Assembly: GCA_025765615.1 (NCBI GenBank)
Contig: JAIVFJ010000011.1
Span: 516,128 to 580,127 of the forward strand
DNA from: Zopfochytrium polystomum
Taxonomy: Eukaryota > Chytridiomycota > Chytridiomycetes > Chytridiales > Chytridiaceae
Reading direction: 5' to 3'
Length of the DNA: 64,000 bases
Shown here: piece by piece, positions 51,785 to 62,562 of the stretch
How positions within the stretch are numbered: position 1 is the stretch's first letter
Layout of the letters: the number at the start of each line of letters is the position of its first letter
Made by a program: the position numbers and the translations under genes
Notes under the pieces: generated by a model
The model's database searches: none
What the model was told of the DNA's origin: nothing
Seen by the model: only the letters and a program-made list of their open reading frames with translations

Positions 51785-52089
51785 CATGGACAGACTGCCG
51801 AGCAGCGCGCCGCGGGTCAGAAGCTCCAGACCGACGTCTCCACCCCGCAAGTCGTCACGACCATCAAACCCTACCCTCGGTCACCTCGACCATCGACCTC
51901 GCGAAAAAGTGACTCTTCGTGGACGTCGCCGCGGTGCAATCCTCCTCCGCCAAGAACTCGCACAAAGCCGTCGTCCTCTACGACAGCAAGACCGTGTTCC
52001 TCTTCTCCTTCTTGCAGGTCATGATCGCCTCCTCGCTCGCTGCCGTCTGCGCCATCTGGACCGACGATCAAACGCTCGGCCTGTTCTGA
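51785..52089 (+). pseudogene. decayed gene fragment encoding a short membrane-like C-terminus
   Basis: After an AG acceptor (GTTCTCAG) a coding-like stretch (TAEQRAAGQKLQTDVSTPQV) loses frame by one base near 51870, meets TGA at about 51909-51911, then continues in the same frame as LFVDVAAVQSS...VLYDSKTVFLFSFLQ with a hydrophobic end (IASSLAAVCAIW) to a stop at 52087-52089. The two breaks suggest a pseudogene. An undetected intron is the alternative. The family was not recognised. Confidence 0.4.
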
Positions 52090-52401
52090 GGCTTAAATAA
52101 TAATAATGAAAAAGAAGGCAGGTAATTGGCCTCGGTCCTTGTCCATCCGTCTAATATGCTTGATTCTTGCAAGCTTGTATGGATTCTAATGTTCGGGCAC
52201 AATGGGTGTGGCTGTGCGTATGCGAACGAACTCAGTCTCGAGAATTCTGCCCAGACATTTGTCCGTACTCGACAAGGGAGTTCCCAAGACGCTTTATTCA
52301 AACGGGAAACGGGGCATACAAAAGATGAGAATCAAAGCAAAGACTGGCCAGGGAAAGACCGCCGAAAAAAAGAAGAAAAAAAAAGTCACAAATTTCATTT
52401 T

Positions 52402-54065
52402 TCAGGCGGCCAACTGGGCGACAAAATCCAAAACGCTTTGCCCCTGAAGCTGCCGCTCGTACGCCGCCGAAACGTCCCAAATCATCACGCCGCCAAAGTT
52501 GCTCTTGCCCGTCCGCGCGGTCGAGACGGCGCTTTGCAGCGCGCTCGCCGACTGCGGAACCCCGTCGCTCGCGTCGGTCGCCGCCGCGGCAACGCCCAGT
52601 TCAAACTTGAGGCTTCCGCGAGAAACGGCCCGCGAGGACGCCCACTGTGTCACGGCTTTGCTGAAGCCGCTCTTCCCCACGCTGCACGTCGGGTCGTCAA
52701 AGAAACGGACCGGGAGGGTGCTGACGCCTCGAGACGTCAAGAGGTCGCCGTAGTTTGAGGCGCCGTCGGTGTCGGAGCACTTTGGAGTGGCTTGCAATTT
52801 TGGGAAGAAATAAAAAAGGTGGAGATGAGACTTTCGTGCGGGTTGAGGGAGATGAGAAAAAAAAGGGAGGGTGGGGGTGTTCACTCACCAAAGAAAAGCG
52901 CCTGCCTCTGGGAGAGTTGGAAGATTGTGGTCACAAGAGTCGCGTACTCGGGAGAGGGGCGTTTGTTTTCAAGGTCCAGCTCGAACCCGTTCAGGACGGC
53001 TGCGCCAAACGGCCTGTTCTCGGATGGAATCGGGCTGTCTTTGTTGAGGAACAGGTCATAAAGTCGTCGACCGACGGCGGCGCCCTGTCCCTGCTGCAAG
53101 CCGTAGTCGCCGCCGGGGCCTCCGAGCGTGATGATCACCTTGACGCCGGCAGCCTGGCAGAAGCGAATGTCCCTTTCGATCCGCGGGCTGGAGCCATCCG
53201 ATCCGCGGGCAAAGACGCCAGACGCCGCCCCCGCGTCGGCGGAAGAGTTGAACCGCCCTTTCGTCGTGAGATCCACAACAACCCCGTCCGTGTTGTCGGC
53301 GCCAAACGCCGCGGAGCTGCCAAACACGCTCGCGTACGCGATGTGCACCCTGTCCAGGTTCCGCGTCCTGCAGTACTCCTGGAGGTCCAGCTGCCCGCCG
53401 CCGCTCACGGTCTTGTCCTGTCCCCAGGACCCAGACACCTTCCACTTGCGCGCCCGCAACGGGTCGACGGGGCAGCCCAGAGCTTCGACCGTGAAGCACG
53501 ACTCGCCGAGCGGGCACGCGTCGTCGGAGCCGCTGGGACACGGGAACCCGCACCGCGCGGCGGCGTCGGCGGTCGCGCCGCATAGGTTGTACTTTGGCGA
53601 CGGCGGCGGGTCCGGGTTCGACGTCGGCAGCACGGGGGTCGTGCGCGTCGCGCAGCCGAAGATGTCCGAGATCGCGAAGCAGTGCAGCCCCGGCGGGCAC
53701 TCTTCGTCGGATCCCAGCGGGCACCGGGCGCCGCACGAGACCGTGGCGTCGATCGCGTCCATCCCGCACAGGTTGAGCTGAGGGTCCGCTGCCGCCGCCG
53801 CGAGTCTTTGCTGGGCGGGGTGATGGCTCGTCGACGGCGCGGCGGTGGTCGCGGTTGCCGAGATGGTGGCGGTGGAGTTCGAGTCGGCGGTGGGGGCGAC
53901 ACTCGCGGTGCTCGATGGAGTGGGCGTATCGTTGTTGTTGTTGTTGTCGCCGTCGCTTTGCGCTGGCGCGGGCATTCCGCTCGCGGGGCGGGAGTAGGAG
54001 AGTGATACGGCAAGGAGGAGCGCGGCGCTCCACACGTGCAGCTGGAGTGCGTGGACAGCGACCAT
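52402..54065 (-). CDS. secreted GH18 chitinase-like protein with two Cys-rich modules
   Basis: Exons 52889-54065 and 52402-52790 encode 521 aa. A signal peptide (about 1-28) and Ser/Thr/Asn-rich linker precede two tandem modules of about 45 aa with the pattern CG...A...CG.PCP.GSD..CP.G..CF (NLCGMDAIDATVSCGARCPL and NLCGATADAAARCGFPCPSG), probably carbohydrate-binding. The GH18 barrel follows: VSGSWGQDK, VHIAYASVFG, GVKVIITLGGPGG, then NGFELDLEN at the catalytic site (near 366) and GGVMIWDVSAAY near the end. The DxxDxDxE site reads N-GF-E-L-D-L-E: the proton-donor Glu and adjacent Asp are kept and the first two Asp are changed, so activity may be altered or lectin-like. It is extracellular or cell-wall. 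Confidence 0.82.
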
Positions 54066-55128
54066 TATGCGCTAAGCCCTTTGCAGAGTCAAGAGAGGGT
54101 TGTGGGGCCAGATTGGATGGAGATTTTTGCCCAACGAATAACGCCTTTAAATACATGTCTTCTTGGTCTTCTTTTCTTCTTCTTCTTTTCTTCTTTTCTT
54201 CTTCCTTTCTTCTTCTTCTTCTTCTTCTGTTTCTCTCTCTCTCTCCCCCATTGCCTTTGCCGTCCCCTCGATCGATCGATCCCGCGTCGGGTGTCTCTCT
54301 CGTCGCTGTCTCTCTCTCCACTTAAATATTGCTTTCTTTGGTTTTTTTTGTTTGTTTCTTTTTTCTTTTCTTTTCTTTTTTTTTTTTGTAAGGAAAAGAC
54401 AGTAAAGCCTTTGCCGACGAGTTCATTCGTTCTGTCGGGGATGTCAAAAATTTTCGCTGTTTTGACCTTTGAAGATGACATCACGCAAGTCACTCAGGGC
54501 ACACTCCGCCGTTGCTCGGCATTTTGTAAGCGAAACTCCCAACAACAAACCGCAAACAAAACAAACAAAGACCTGTCCTACTTCACTTCTGCAAGCCTGT
54601 ATATGGCGAGTATCTGTGGAGGGTGAAGAGATAAAAAAAAATTCCTGGAAAACAATTCCGTCCCCGCACCGGTGAAAATCGCGGGCCAAAGAAAATAACA
54701 ATAACGGTAAACGTAGCAGAGAGGTGAACGCGAAGCGATGGCCCGCAAGCAGTTGGTCCTGCCCGAAACCCCTAGAACCAACACCAAAACCAGTTCACAC
54801 GAACTCGAAAGGAAAAGAATATAGGGAACCACAAACTCGAAATGGAGTAGGGAACCAGTGGAACCAGAGCGCCCAGAGAAAACCACTAACCCTTCGAACA
54901 ACATAAAGGAAACAAAGAGCGGACACAGAGAGGAACATAAAAAGAGAACACAGGAGAGAAAACTTCACGAGGGTCTAAAGAGAACATAGGAAGCACTTCA
55001 CGAGTGCAGAAAATGAAAGAGCTCCGTAAACTCAACGGGCCTCTTCAGTCGCAACCACGAGCTCTTACCAGCACACGATGGCCTGGGTACAGAGGGGAAG
55101 CCATCTGGAACCAAAGAGTGTCACCTTC
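54066..55128. other. intergenic, CTT/T-rich repeats
   Basis: Upstream of the chitinase-like gene lie a (CTT)n-rich tract (about 54170-54230), a (GATC)n run near 54268-54284 and a T-rich stretch near 54340-54390. The remainder is A-rich on the plus strand. No gene is supported. Confidence 0.5.
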
Positions 55129-55365
55129 ACGAATGAACTGCCCGTGCACGTAGTCCATAAAATTCTGGCCAAGGAGAAGTCAGAATGGTGTTCGCTGATC
55201 AGACTGAGACCGAACGACAAACCAAAGGAGGTACCCCCATACACCCTGGATATAGAAGGGTACCTCCACTGTTTTGTCGTGCCGTCTCAGTCTGTTCAGC
55301 GAACACCATTCCGACTTCTTCTTGGTCAGAACTTTATCGACTACGTGCACGGGCAGTTCATTCGT
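55129..55365. repeat. fold-back inverted repeat, 108-bp arms and 21-bp loop
   Basis: The left arm 55129-55236 and right arm 55258-55365 are reverse complements at about 90 percent identity, separated by 21 bp. Transcribed RNA would form a long near-perfect hairpin. A further partial copy in the right-arm orientation lies at about 55374-55433. Both strands can read a peptide beginning NELPVHVV, but the differences are not synonymous-biased. Confidence 0.85.
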
Positions 55366-55433
55366 AGGTACCATTGTTTGGTCGTTCCGTCTCAGTCTGA
55401 TCAGCGTACGCCACTCCGACTTTGATCCTGGCC

Positions 55434-57443
55434 CACTTTCTAGTGGCGGCGTGTTCCGACTGCGAACACTCATGCTCAACCAACGAAAGCTCGCTTGCGG
55501 AGGTCGCAGCTCGAACCGGTGGTTTGTCACCGTAGCTCGTCTCGGTAGCAGTAGAACGAAAAGCGGTCGAATACCAGTGCGCACAAAAGTGACGCTGGCG
55601 ATCGAGGACCGGCGCACAAACGGCACGGAACGTCGTCGCTATCGTGGGTGCCGCGGGAATCTTCGTCTGAGGAAGGGCCGTAATGGTCGGGGGAAAAGGC
55701 ATTCCGGTCAAGTCAAAGGGCGAGTCGAAGTCCGGGGCAATCAATCGTACGGGCTGCCAAAGCGCGGGTGGCAAACCAGTCCCCAAAACCGAGAGCCGAG
55801 AATCAGTCAGCGCTCGTGACACTGATTGTTGCTGATGTCTATCGTCTCGGGACACTCAACGTCGAAATCGCAAACGATTGTTGCAACCGACGTCGGGATA
55901 GTGTGTCAATCGATGCGGGAAAAGGGGCGTCGGGTGAGAAAAACCGCTCGTAAACCAACACGCCCGAGGAAATCGTATCCCGGACTCATGCCGATCCCGT
56001 CTCGGGCAGCTCTGCTCGCAACGACAGCGGTCCGATCGCGAGTCTGGCACGCTCGATGTGAAGTCGCCGATGGCGGCGCAGCAAAACGCGCGGCCACGCA
56101 CCGCAAACAAAGACAGAAAGAAATGCCTGAAAGAGGGGAATAACCACTAATCAAAGAGTGAACAGGGGAGGCAGCCGAAGCTCCCGCAAAGGACAACACG
56201 ACAAGAGGGTTTGCCTTCCCTCTACCACCCACCCCCTTGATAATCCACAGTTCAATGCTCCGAGAAGTGCATTGAGAGAAGGAGCAACCAACCACATCTT
56301 CAGGTGTGGGCAGGCCGCAGCACCAAGCCTGCCCCATATGATATACTGTATCGCAGCCGAAGAGCTCTGCGTCCACACATCGAGCAGGGCGCGCGGAGCA
56401 GCGCAGGCTGAGAGTTCCTGCTTCAGGAATTGACAATTTTGGGTTTAGACAGTACCGACGGCCCAAAGCTGGGCAGAGCGGACAGCAAATGGGAAAGGCG
56501 CGCCGCAGTGGAGCGAGCGACCGGATACGGCCGGGTTGGAGTCCTGCAGTGGAAGGACAGCCGTCTGGAGATGAATACGACGAACGGCGCAATGAGGGTA
56601 GCCAGCCAGTTCCGCAATGCCAACGTGCTGCAGTGCGGAACTACAGCGGACTGCCCCTCCATACGATGGCGAGACAGTATTTTGGACACTGTATCATCAG
56701 CATTACGACGACCCTGCGGTGGTGGAAGAACAGCGTGGTCGAGATCGACTGGTTCGGATTTTCGGACACTCACAACATGGAGCGCTATGCTTTGGAAGCG
56801 ATCGATGACATTTTGAACTACATGGTTTACGAGTTCCAAGCAGTGCTGGTGGCGGGGGCAGAAGGACCGTTATGCTTGCGGGCCTTCAACAATACTGACC
56901 GCGGATCGACTAAACAGCTGAGGATGTGGGATCGCCTTGTTCTTTCTGGCAGGTTGAAGTGTTCAAATCCTTTATTACCATGAGAGTTATGGCTAATGGT
57001 CCTGTATATGAGAGTCTCTCCTAATTCCACGCCCAAATGTCCGGAATGAAGAGAGACCTCGATGCCCCCCCTACACACCTGACCCAAGGGGTCAAACCTT
57101 GTGGTAGCCAACGGGTGTGGCGGAGCGAAGCTAGACAGGTGCACAGGAGGGATTAGTAGACGCGGGCTGCGGAGGGAGGGCCGACCAAAGTCGCCGCATC
57201 ACTCCTCGAAACGGTCAACTCGCTTTTCCTCTCGCTTTTGCTATTCTTCCTGCTTGCCTACAGACGACCCCTGGTCTTCCCGGGCGCTCCATGAAGAAAA
57301 TCCTTAGCAGTGATTTTTATCGATTGTTTTGCACATGCGTGGCGAAAGTAATCAGACTTACACGGCGTATCCGCGACGCACTTCTCAAAGGACGTAAATG
57401 CTCCAAATGGCTGTGAGGGAAAGACATTGGACAGAAAAGAACA
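55434..57443. other. unannotated 2-kb region, one unexplained ORF
   Basis: Base composition is moderate and lacks microsatellites. A plus-strand frame at 56489-56983 (164 codons, ending after LRMWDRLVLSG) and an overlapping frame at 56617-56808 (GETVFWTLYHQHYDDPAVVE) look partly protein-like, perhaps pieces of one decayed gene or mobile element. No domain was recognised. Confidence 0.35.
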
Positions 57444-58966
57444 ATGATGGGCACTGGCGCCGACGACCACGACAACGACGCCCTCTGCGGCATTGCAAAC
57501 GAGATCGCCGCTGTCCTTCGTCAAAAACTCCTGATCCCTCGCTCGCTCGCTCGCCTCCGTAAGCGACGCCATCCCGTTGGCGGCGCCCAATATTTAAGCG
57601 GGAATACACACGGAGTGGTGTTCCTCCGTCGTCTGTCCTTTTTTTCGAGGCAAAGACGTTGTTGCAGGTGGTGCCTCCCGCGGCGCAGTAGTCGGCGCAG
57701 CCGTGGACAGTGCGGAAAGTACGCAACCCGACGCCCTTTCCCGCCTCCCCGACGAGATCGCCGGCCACGCCCTGTCCTTTGTCGGTGACGCCCAATCCCT
57801 CGCTCGCCTCTGCTGCGTCTCGAGGCTGTGGTCCACACGCGCAGGGAGCGACAACGTCTGGAGGCCGCTCTTTCTCCACAATTGGGGTCCTCCGCGAAAC
57901 CTCAAGCCCGATGCTGCCGTCGCCGCCTCGTTCGTCACCAAACACCGTAACGACGCGAGCAACAAGCTGGTGCCCAAAGACGCTGTTCACTGGAAAGATC
58001 TGTACCGCGACATGCGTGCGCTGCAGGAGCGGTGGGAGCGAGGGTCTCCTGTTATCGAAACGCTGCCTGCTAGTTTCGGCCGCCCCGTCGCGATCCACCA
58101 ACGATTCATCGTTTGTGCGTTATCCCGCGGCAAGATAAATGTCTTGCGTAAATCTGATTGGCATTGCGTTCGCACGCTTGCCGGCCACAAGGGCGAGGTC
58201 TTGGACGCTTGTGTCAACGCCAGTGGCTGCAAGCTCCTGACTTGTTCAAAAGACGGGACGGTCCGGCTGTGGGACATGACGAAAGGCTCCCACACGATTG
58301 TTCTTAACAACTTCAAGTTGCACATCAACCGTGTCCGGTTCACTGCCAATGCTATCCTTGCGGCGGGGAACACTGGCGAAGCGGTTCTGTTTGATAGTAC
58401 TTCGGCTGCTCGGCTGCAGGTCTGTCAATCACTTCCATTGGGTCGCGCTTGGGATGCGAACGATAACTGTCTTGCGTCAATGACCGACGGCCCCTTGGTG
58501 GAGTTGTGGGACCCTGCAACATGCCTTCTAAAGCAAGCCCTTCTCCAAGGCAACAGTCCGATGGACGTGGGATTTGTCCACTTTGACAGGGACCGGATTG
58601 CAGTCACTGGGTTTTGCTCCCCTGACATAGCAATCTGGGACTTGAAAACATACCAAGTTTGGAGGACAATCAACACAGGTGTTTCGAATGCTCTCAAAAA
58701 AGTCGCCCTTGCTGGCTGTTGGCTTGCATGCCACGCTCACGGCGTTCTGATGGTTTGGGATGTCGAGTCTGGCACGCAGCTGCAGGAATTTCGTGAAAGT
58801 TCCAGTGTACAATCGATCTTAATGGATAGTTTTGGAGTGCTTATCGTCTACCACGTAGGTTACAACTCATGTTTTTTTTTTTAAAAAGATGTTAAGTGTC
58901 AAACAGAGTGGCGACGCTAGAGCGTACAACTTTGGAGGCGAGATACACTATGCGCACTTACTGTGA
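57444..58966 (+). CDS. F-box/WD40-repeat protein
   Basis: Three exons (57444-57558, 57701-58854, 58907-58966) encode 442 aa. The second exon has no in-frame ATG at its start, and joining the phase-1 first exon supplies one. The F-box is at about 48-95 (DALSRLPDEIAGHALSFVGD...CCVSRLWSTRAGSDNVWRPLF), followed by WD40 repeats from about 175: GHKGEVLDACVNASG...DGTVRLWDM, LVELWDPATC, PDIAIWDLKTYQ and VLMVWDVESG. Such proteins recruit substrates to SCF ubiquitin ligases; the target is unknown. The small last exon (SGDARAYNFGGEIHYAHLL) completes the propeller in frame. Exon 1 itself resembles a decayed copy of the F-box start (DALCGIANEIA...SLARL). Confidence 0.85.
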
Positions 58967-59023
58967 AGTCCAATGAAAAGGAAGTAAAGAAGCTTCGAAC
59001 AATAATCTCCAACGAAAATTTTC

Positions 59024-59025
<2 letters not shown>

Positions 59026-59089
<64 letters not shown>
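59026..59089. repeat. (TC)n microsatellite
   Basis: A (TC)n tract of more than 60 bp lies between the convergent F-box/WD40 and VHL-like genes. Confidence 0.9.
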
Positions 59090-59093
<4 letters not shown>

Positions 59094-59152
59094 TCTCTCA
59101 CTCACTCACTCACTCTCTCTCTTCTTTAACGTATATATTGTATGCATGTATC

Positions 59153-61273
59153 TCAAATCACCCACACCTTCCCGTCCATCTTCGCAGTCACCACCACGTA
59201 CCCGACCACAGGCCCGTCCCCTCCCCCGTTCGCTTCGCTCGACCCGACCCGCGCATACATCACGTGTCCCACCCACGTGTCGATCTCCATCTGCTTCGCC
59301 CCGGCCTCCAGCAGGTCCAGCGGGTACGGGTTGCCATTGCCGTCGGACCAAATCAGCACCACCGTGAACGGCCGCGAGTTGCGCACGTACAGCGTCACCG
59401 GGTGCGTGCTGGGGCCCGAGGCCGGGATCGGCGTCGGGATCGAGACCGTCGCGATTGCCGAGGCTGAGGCGTCGGTGGCGGTGGTTGTCGTGGTGGTGGC
59501 GGTGGTGGGAGCGGTGGATGCGGGGCCGGCGGTTGTCGTCTGGGGATCGACGGCGCCACCGCCTGGGTCGGCTGTGGGGGGGTCAATGGCAGGCGGCGTG
59601 TCGATGACGGCGGCGGTTGAGCCCGGCTGCATCGATCCGTTGTCAACGATGGAGACGATGACCGGCGGCGCGACGACGACCGACGTCGCGGTCGCGGTCG
59701 CGGTTGTTGTGAGGGTGTTGATGAGCGTTGTGGTGGCGCCCGTGGTGGTGGTGATGGTGGTGGCCGCGGGGCGAGGTTTGGAGAGAAGGAAGTAGGCGGC
59801 GACGCCGGCTGCGGCGGTGAGGACCACGGCGAGGGCGATCCAGACGACGAGGGGGCAGCGGCGGCGGCGGCGGCGTTCGGCTTCCAGTTTGGTCGGGTGA
59901 AGCATGGGTGTTTGGACGCTGGGAGCGCCCACTGGGTTCCCGGAGGGATTCGTTTGGGCCTCAGGCTGTGGGAGGGGGCCTGAACCGGGGAAGTAGGCAT
60001 CGTCAATTCGCTCGTTTAGCAGCAAACTAGTTAGTGAAACTAAAAAAAAACCTTTAAACGTGCTCATTCGCGAGTCGGCGAACAGCACCGTCGGCGACGC
60101 CGTGGTTCCGAAAAATCCCCCGCTGTTGGTGGTCGACGCGGTCAAGGCCGACGGAAGGGCGGAAATCTCCGCTGCGTCCATCCCACGAGCCCCGACCCCG
60201 GGAGTCTCCGCCCTCGTGTGCCTCATGGCGCTGAGGCGATCGCCCGAGGAGAGACGGATCTTTCCCGTGCTGGGCGCGCGGCTTGGTGCGGATGCGGCAG
60301 CGGCGCTGGGGTCTGATGGTCCGTGGCTGCTGTAACGGTAAGGCGGCGGGTCGACGGAGGTCGAGGCGCGCGGGGTAGCATCCCAGTATGGGAGGGGAGT
60401 GCGGGTTGGGAGAGATAGGGCACTCGGAGTGGAAGGCGTCGCCACGGAGCCGTCGGCGTTGCTACCGTCGTGGACGGACGAGTCTTCGTCAAGGACGAGA
60501 CGCCGGGACGCTCCGGTTGCAATGCTCTCTCGGTTCCCCTTCTGCAAAATCTGCTGAATTTGGCGCTGCTGGGAGTTGGATACCTGCGCACTGTTCCTCG
60601 CAGAAGCCGTCATGGACGGTTGCCGAGCGATGGTTCCGTTTTCCGCGAACGCGGAGATAGACGACTCGGGGCGGATCGACGAAGGACCTCGCTGCAGAGA
60701 CGTGGCCCGGCTCGCCATACTGAAAGAAAAGGCATCAGAATTCTGTCGGTGCAGTGACCGGTTCTCTTCAAGTTCTCGATCGGAATCGGTGACCCCGGCA
60801 GAGGGGGCGAATGAGAAAGAGATGGTTGCAGGGCTGGACGCAAGCGTTTTGGTCGACGAAGTCGGATCCAACAAAGAGAGAGCTGGGGAATCCGAGCGGC
60901 GCGCCTGCTGCTGATGCAGATCCTGTTGCTGTTGACGCAGCAGCGAGCCAGAGTGATTCAACTGCTGCCGAAGAACATTCAGCTGTCTTTCTTCTTCCTG
61001 CAGCTCCACGAGAGGCTGCCGAAGAAACTGCTGCTGCTGCTGCTGCTGCTGTTGCAGATTGAGACTTTGGAGTCTCTGCTCGATCTGGCGGCGGTGGTCG
61101 TCCAAGAGCTGCTGCTGCTGGAGAAGCTGCTGTTGCTGCTGCTCGAACAGCTGCTGGCGCTGCTGCCGGAGGAGGCCGGCTGCGTCGAAGGAGGACGAGG
61201 ACGGCCGGCGTCCTGCGGTGGTGCCTGCGTCGCCGACGCCGTTGGGAGAGTCTCGCTGCGAACTATGCATCAT
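59153..61273 (-). CDS. Q-rich single-pass membrane protein with C-terminal VHL beta-domain-like module
   Basis: One open frame encodes 706 aa. Residues 1-150 are Gln-rich with heptad-like spacing (possible coiled coil), and 150-460 are Ser/Pro/Thr-rich and disordered. After a basic stop-transfer (ERRRRRRCP) comes one membrane helix (LVVWIALAVVLTAAAGVAAYFLL, about 485-510), then a Thr-rich stem. The last 90 residues read LYVRNSRPFTVVLIWSDGNGN, then PLDLLEAGAKQMEIDTWVGH, then VVTAKMDGKVWVI, which follows the von Hippel-Lindau beta-domain pattern (N.S...V...W.d..G....Y..L.pG......T..GH.w). Topology puts this domain outside the cytosol. A 45-nt in-frame GT-AG segment near 60003-60047 might be an intron. 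Confidence 0.65.
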   Translation of the reverse strand: MMHSSQRDSPNGVGDAGTTAGRRPSSSSFDAAGLLRQQRQQLFEQQQQQLLQQQQLLDDHRRQIEQRLQSLNLQQQQQQQQQFLRQPLVELQEEERQLNVLRQQLNHSGSLLRQQQQDLHQQQARRSDSPALSLLDPTSSTKTLASSPATISFSFAPSAGVTDSDRELEENRSLHRQNSDAFSFSMASRATSLQRGPSSIRPESSISAFAENGTIARQPSMTASARNSAQVSNSQQRQIQQILQKGNRESIATGASRRLVLDEDSSVHDGSNADGSVATPSTPSALSLPTRTPLPYWDATPRASTSVDPPPYRYSSHGPSDPSAAAASAPSRAPSTGKIRLSSGDRLSAMRHTRAETPGVGARGMDAAEISALPSALTASTTNSGGFFGTTASPTVLFADSRMSTFKGFFLVSLTSLLLNERIDDAYFPGSGPLPQPEAQTNPSGNPVGAPSVQTPMLHPTKLEAERRRRRRCPLVVWIALAVVLTAAAGVAAYFLLSKPRPAATTITTTTGATTTLINTLTTTATATATSVVVAPPVIVSIVDNGSMQPGSTAAVIDTPPAIDPPTADPGGGAVDPQTTTAGPASTAPTTATTTTTTATDASASAIATVSIPTPIPASGPSTHPVTLYVRNSRPFTVVLIWSDGNGNPYPLDLLEAGAKQMEIDTWVGHVMYARVGSSEANGGGDGPVVGYVVVTAKMDGKVWVI

Positions 61274-61581
61274 GGGAAGGACGGAATGAAGGAGGAGAAG
61301 GTTGGGCTACAGGTGGAGGCGGCAGTAGAGATTGGAGGGAGGTGGTGGAAGGGAGGGAAGATCTCGTTTGTGCGCGGGGGCGGTCGGGGTAAGGGCGGGG
61401 AAGCCCCCCTGGCAGGAAAGTGAGTTGAGCGCCAAAGATTGCGTGAAGGTGAGGTGGAGGGTTGCAATTTGAGTGCAAGAGAGAGTGGATCGAAAGTTCT
61501 TTTCTATTTGAATTTTTTCAAGCGGCGGCCATTGGCGACGGGACAAGCTGCGGAACCTGGAACCTATCGATAAGCGAGAAA

Positions 61582-61622
<41 letters not shown>

Positions 61623-61956
61623 ATGAAAGGAAGAAAGAAAGGAAGAGCATCGAGTAAGTGTGTCTGCAGAAATGTTTCCTTTTTCGGTTTGCTGTAATCC
61701 CTGGGCCCAATTTTCTTCCCAATGCAGGCATGCTGGCGTCATTCATCGACAGTTGTGCGACTTTGACCGCTCACTGCGCAACCCCCCTTCTTGCTACATG
61801 AAAGGCTAAACTACATGGTCCACGGACTGTAATAGTGAGATTCGCGTGGTGCTTTATTGACGAGTTACAGCTAACATCTGTCATATGCTGTGCCCAATGT
61901 GCAAACAGAGAACGGATCCGATCAAATTAGCTCACGGCGGTTTTGGCACGGGGCTT
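61274..61956. other. intergenic with (GA)n, no gene seen
   Basis: This is the upstream region of the VHL-like gene. It includes a (GA)n tract at about 61587-61618 and a G-rich stretch near 61375-61400. Confidence 0.5.
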
Positions 61957-62562
61957 CTACCAGGCAATCGCCATACGCGTCGTCGAGCCTGCCTCGCCGA
62001 GGATATACGAACGTTCAATCGTGACCGTCCACATTCTTGCCATCGTGCGGATGTATATGACAATCGCTAGCACCATGCAAGCACCAGCAACAATGAGCCC
62101 GACCACTGGCATGGTTGTTTTACGTTCGTGGAGCTCTAGGTGTTCTTCAAATCTCTTACCAATGTTACCGGTAGTGGTCTCCCTTTGCGGATTGGGAGGG
62201 ACGGCTTGCCTTGCTTCGTATCGTCTGGCAAGAGCCTCAACGGCGATCTTGTATCGGTCAATGTTCGCCGAGAGAGCGTCGAAAGCAGATTGAAGGCGAC
62301 GAACGGCTTCCGCCTGAGCTTGTATTTGCTGAGCTAGTGCCTTTAAGGTCTCGTCCGGTGTTGCTGCAGCTGCGGGCAAAGACCGGGCAAGGTTCGAAGT
62401 TGGATGTACATCATCGTCCGCTGCGCTATCCTGCTGACGGTGCTGCTGTGGCGACGGCTGTGGCGGCATGGGAGACATCAGCGGTGGCGGCGGTAATCCT
62501 GCCAGTGCAGTTCGACTCTGCTTGTCTGTCTGTTTCTCTGCGCCCACCCGCTTTCTTCCCAT
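61957..62562 (-). CDS. small tail-anchored coiled-coil membrane protein
   Basis: This single-exon ORF starts at the ATG at 62560-62562 (the longer frame opens only with GTG) and encodes 201 aa. A basic, Pro/Gln-rich N-terminus is followed by a predicted coiled coil (LKALAQQIQAQAEAVRRLQS and on to about 120). One C-terminal membrane helix (MPVVGLIVAGACMVLAIVIYI, near 155-175) is followed by about 25 residues. It lacks a signal peptide, so it would be inserted near its C-terminus. The family was not recognised. It could be a membrane tether or organelle-shape factor, which is inference only. Confidence 0.6.
   Translation of the reverse strand: MGRKRVGAEKQTDKQSRTALAGLPPPPLMSPMPPQPSPQQHRQQDSAADDDVHPTSNLARSLPAAAATPDETLKALAQQIQAQAEAVRRLQSAFDALSANIDRYKIAVEALARRYEARQAVPPNPQRETTTGNIGKRFEEHLELHERKTTMPVVGLIVAGACMVLAIVIYIRTMARMWTVTIERSYILGEAGSTTRMAIAW

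Noticed and set aside
53056..54321. 421-codon minus-strand ORF
   Set aside because: It is an out-of-phase reading of the chitinase-like gene, Arg-rich and without domains.
55078..55425. 115-codon ORF across the fold-back repeat
   Set aside because: It arises because both arms of the inverted repeat are open. Arm differences are mostly amino-acid changing, so there is no sign of coding selection.
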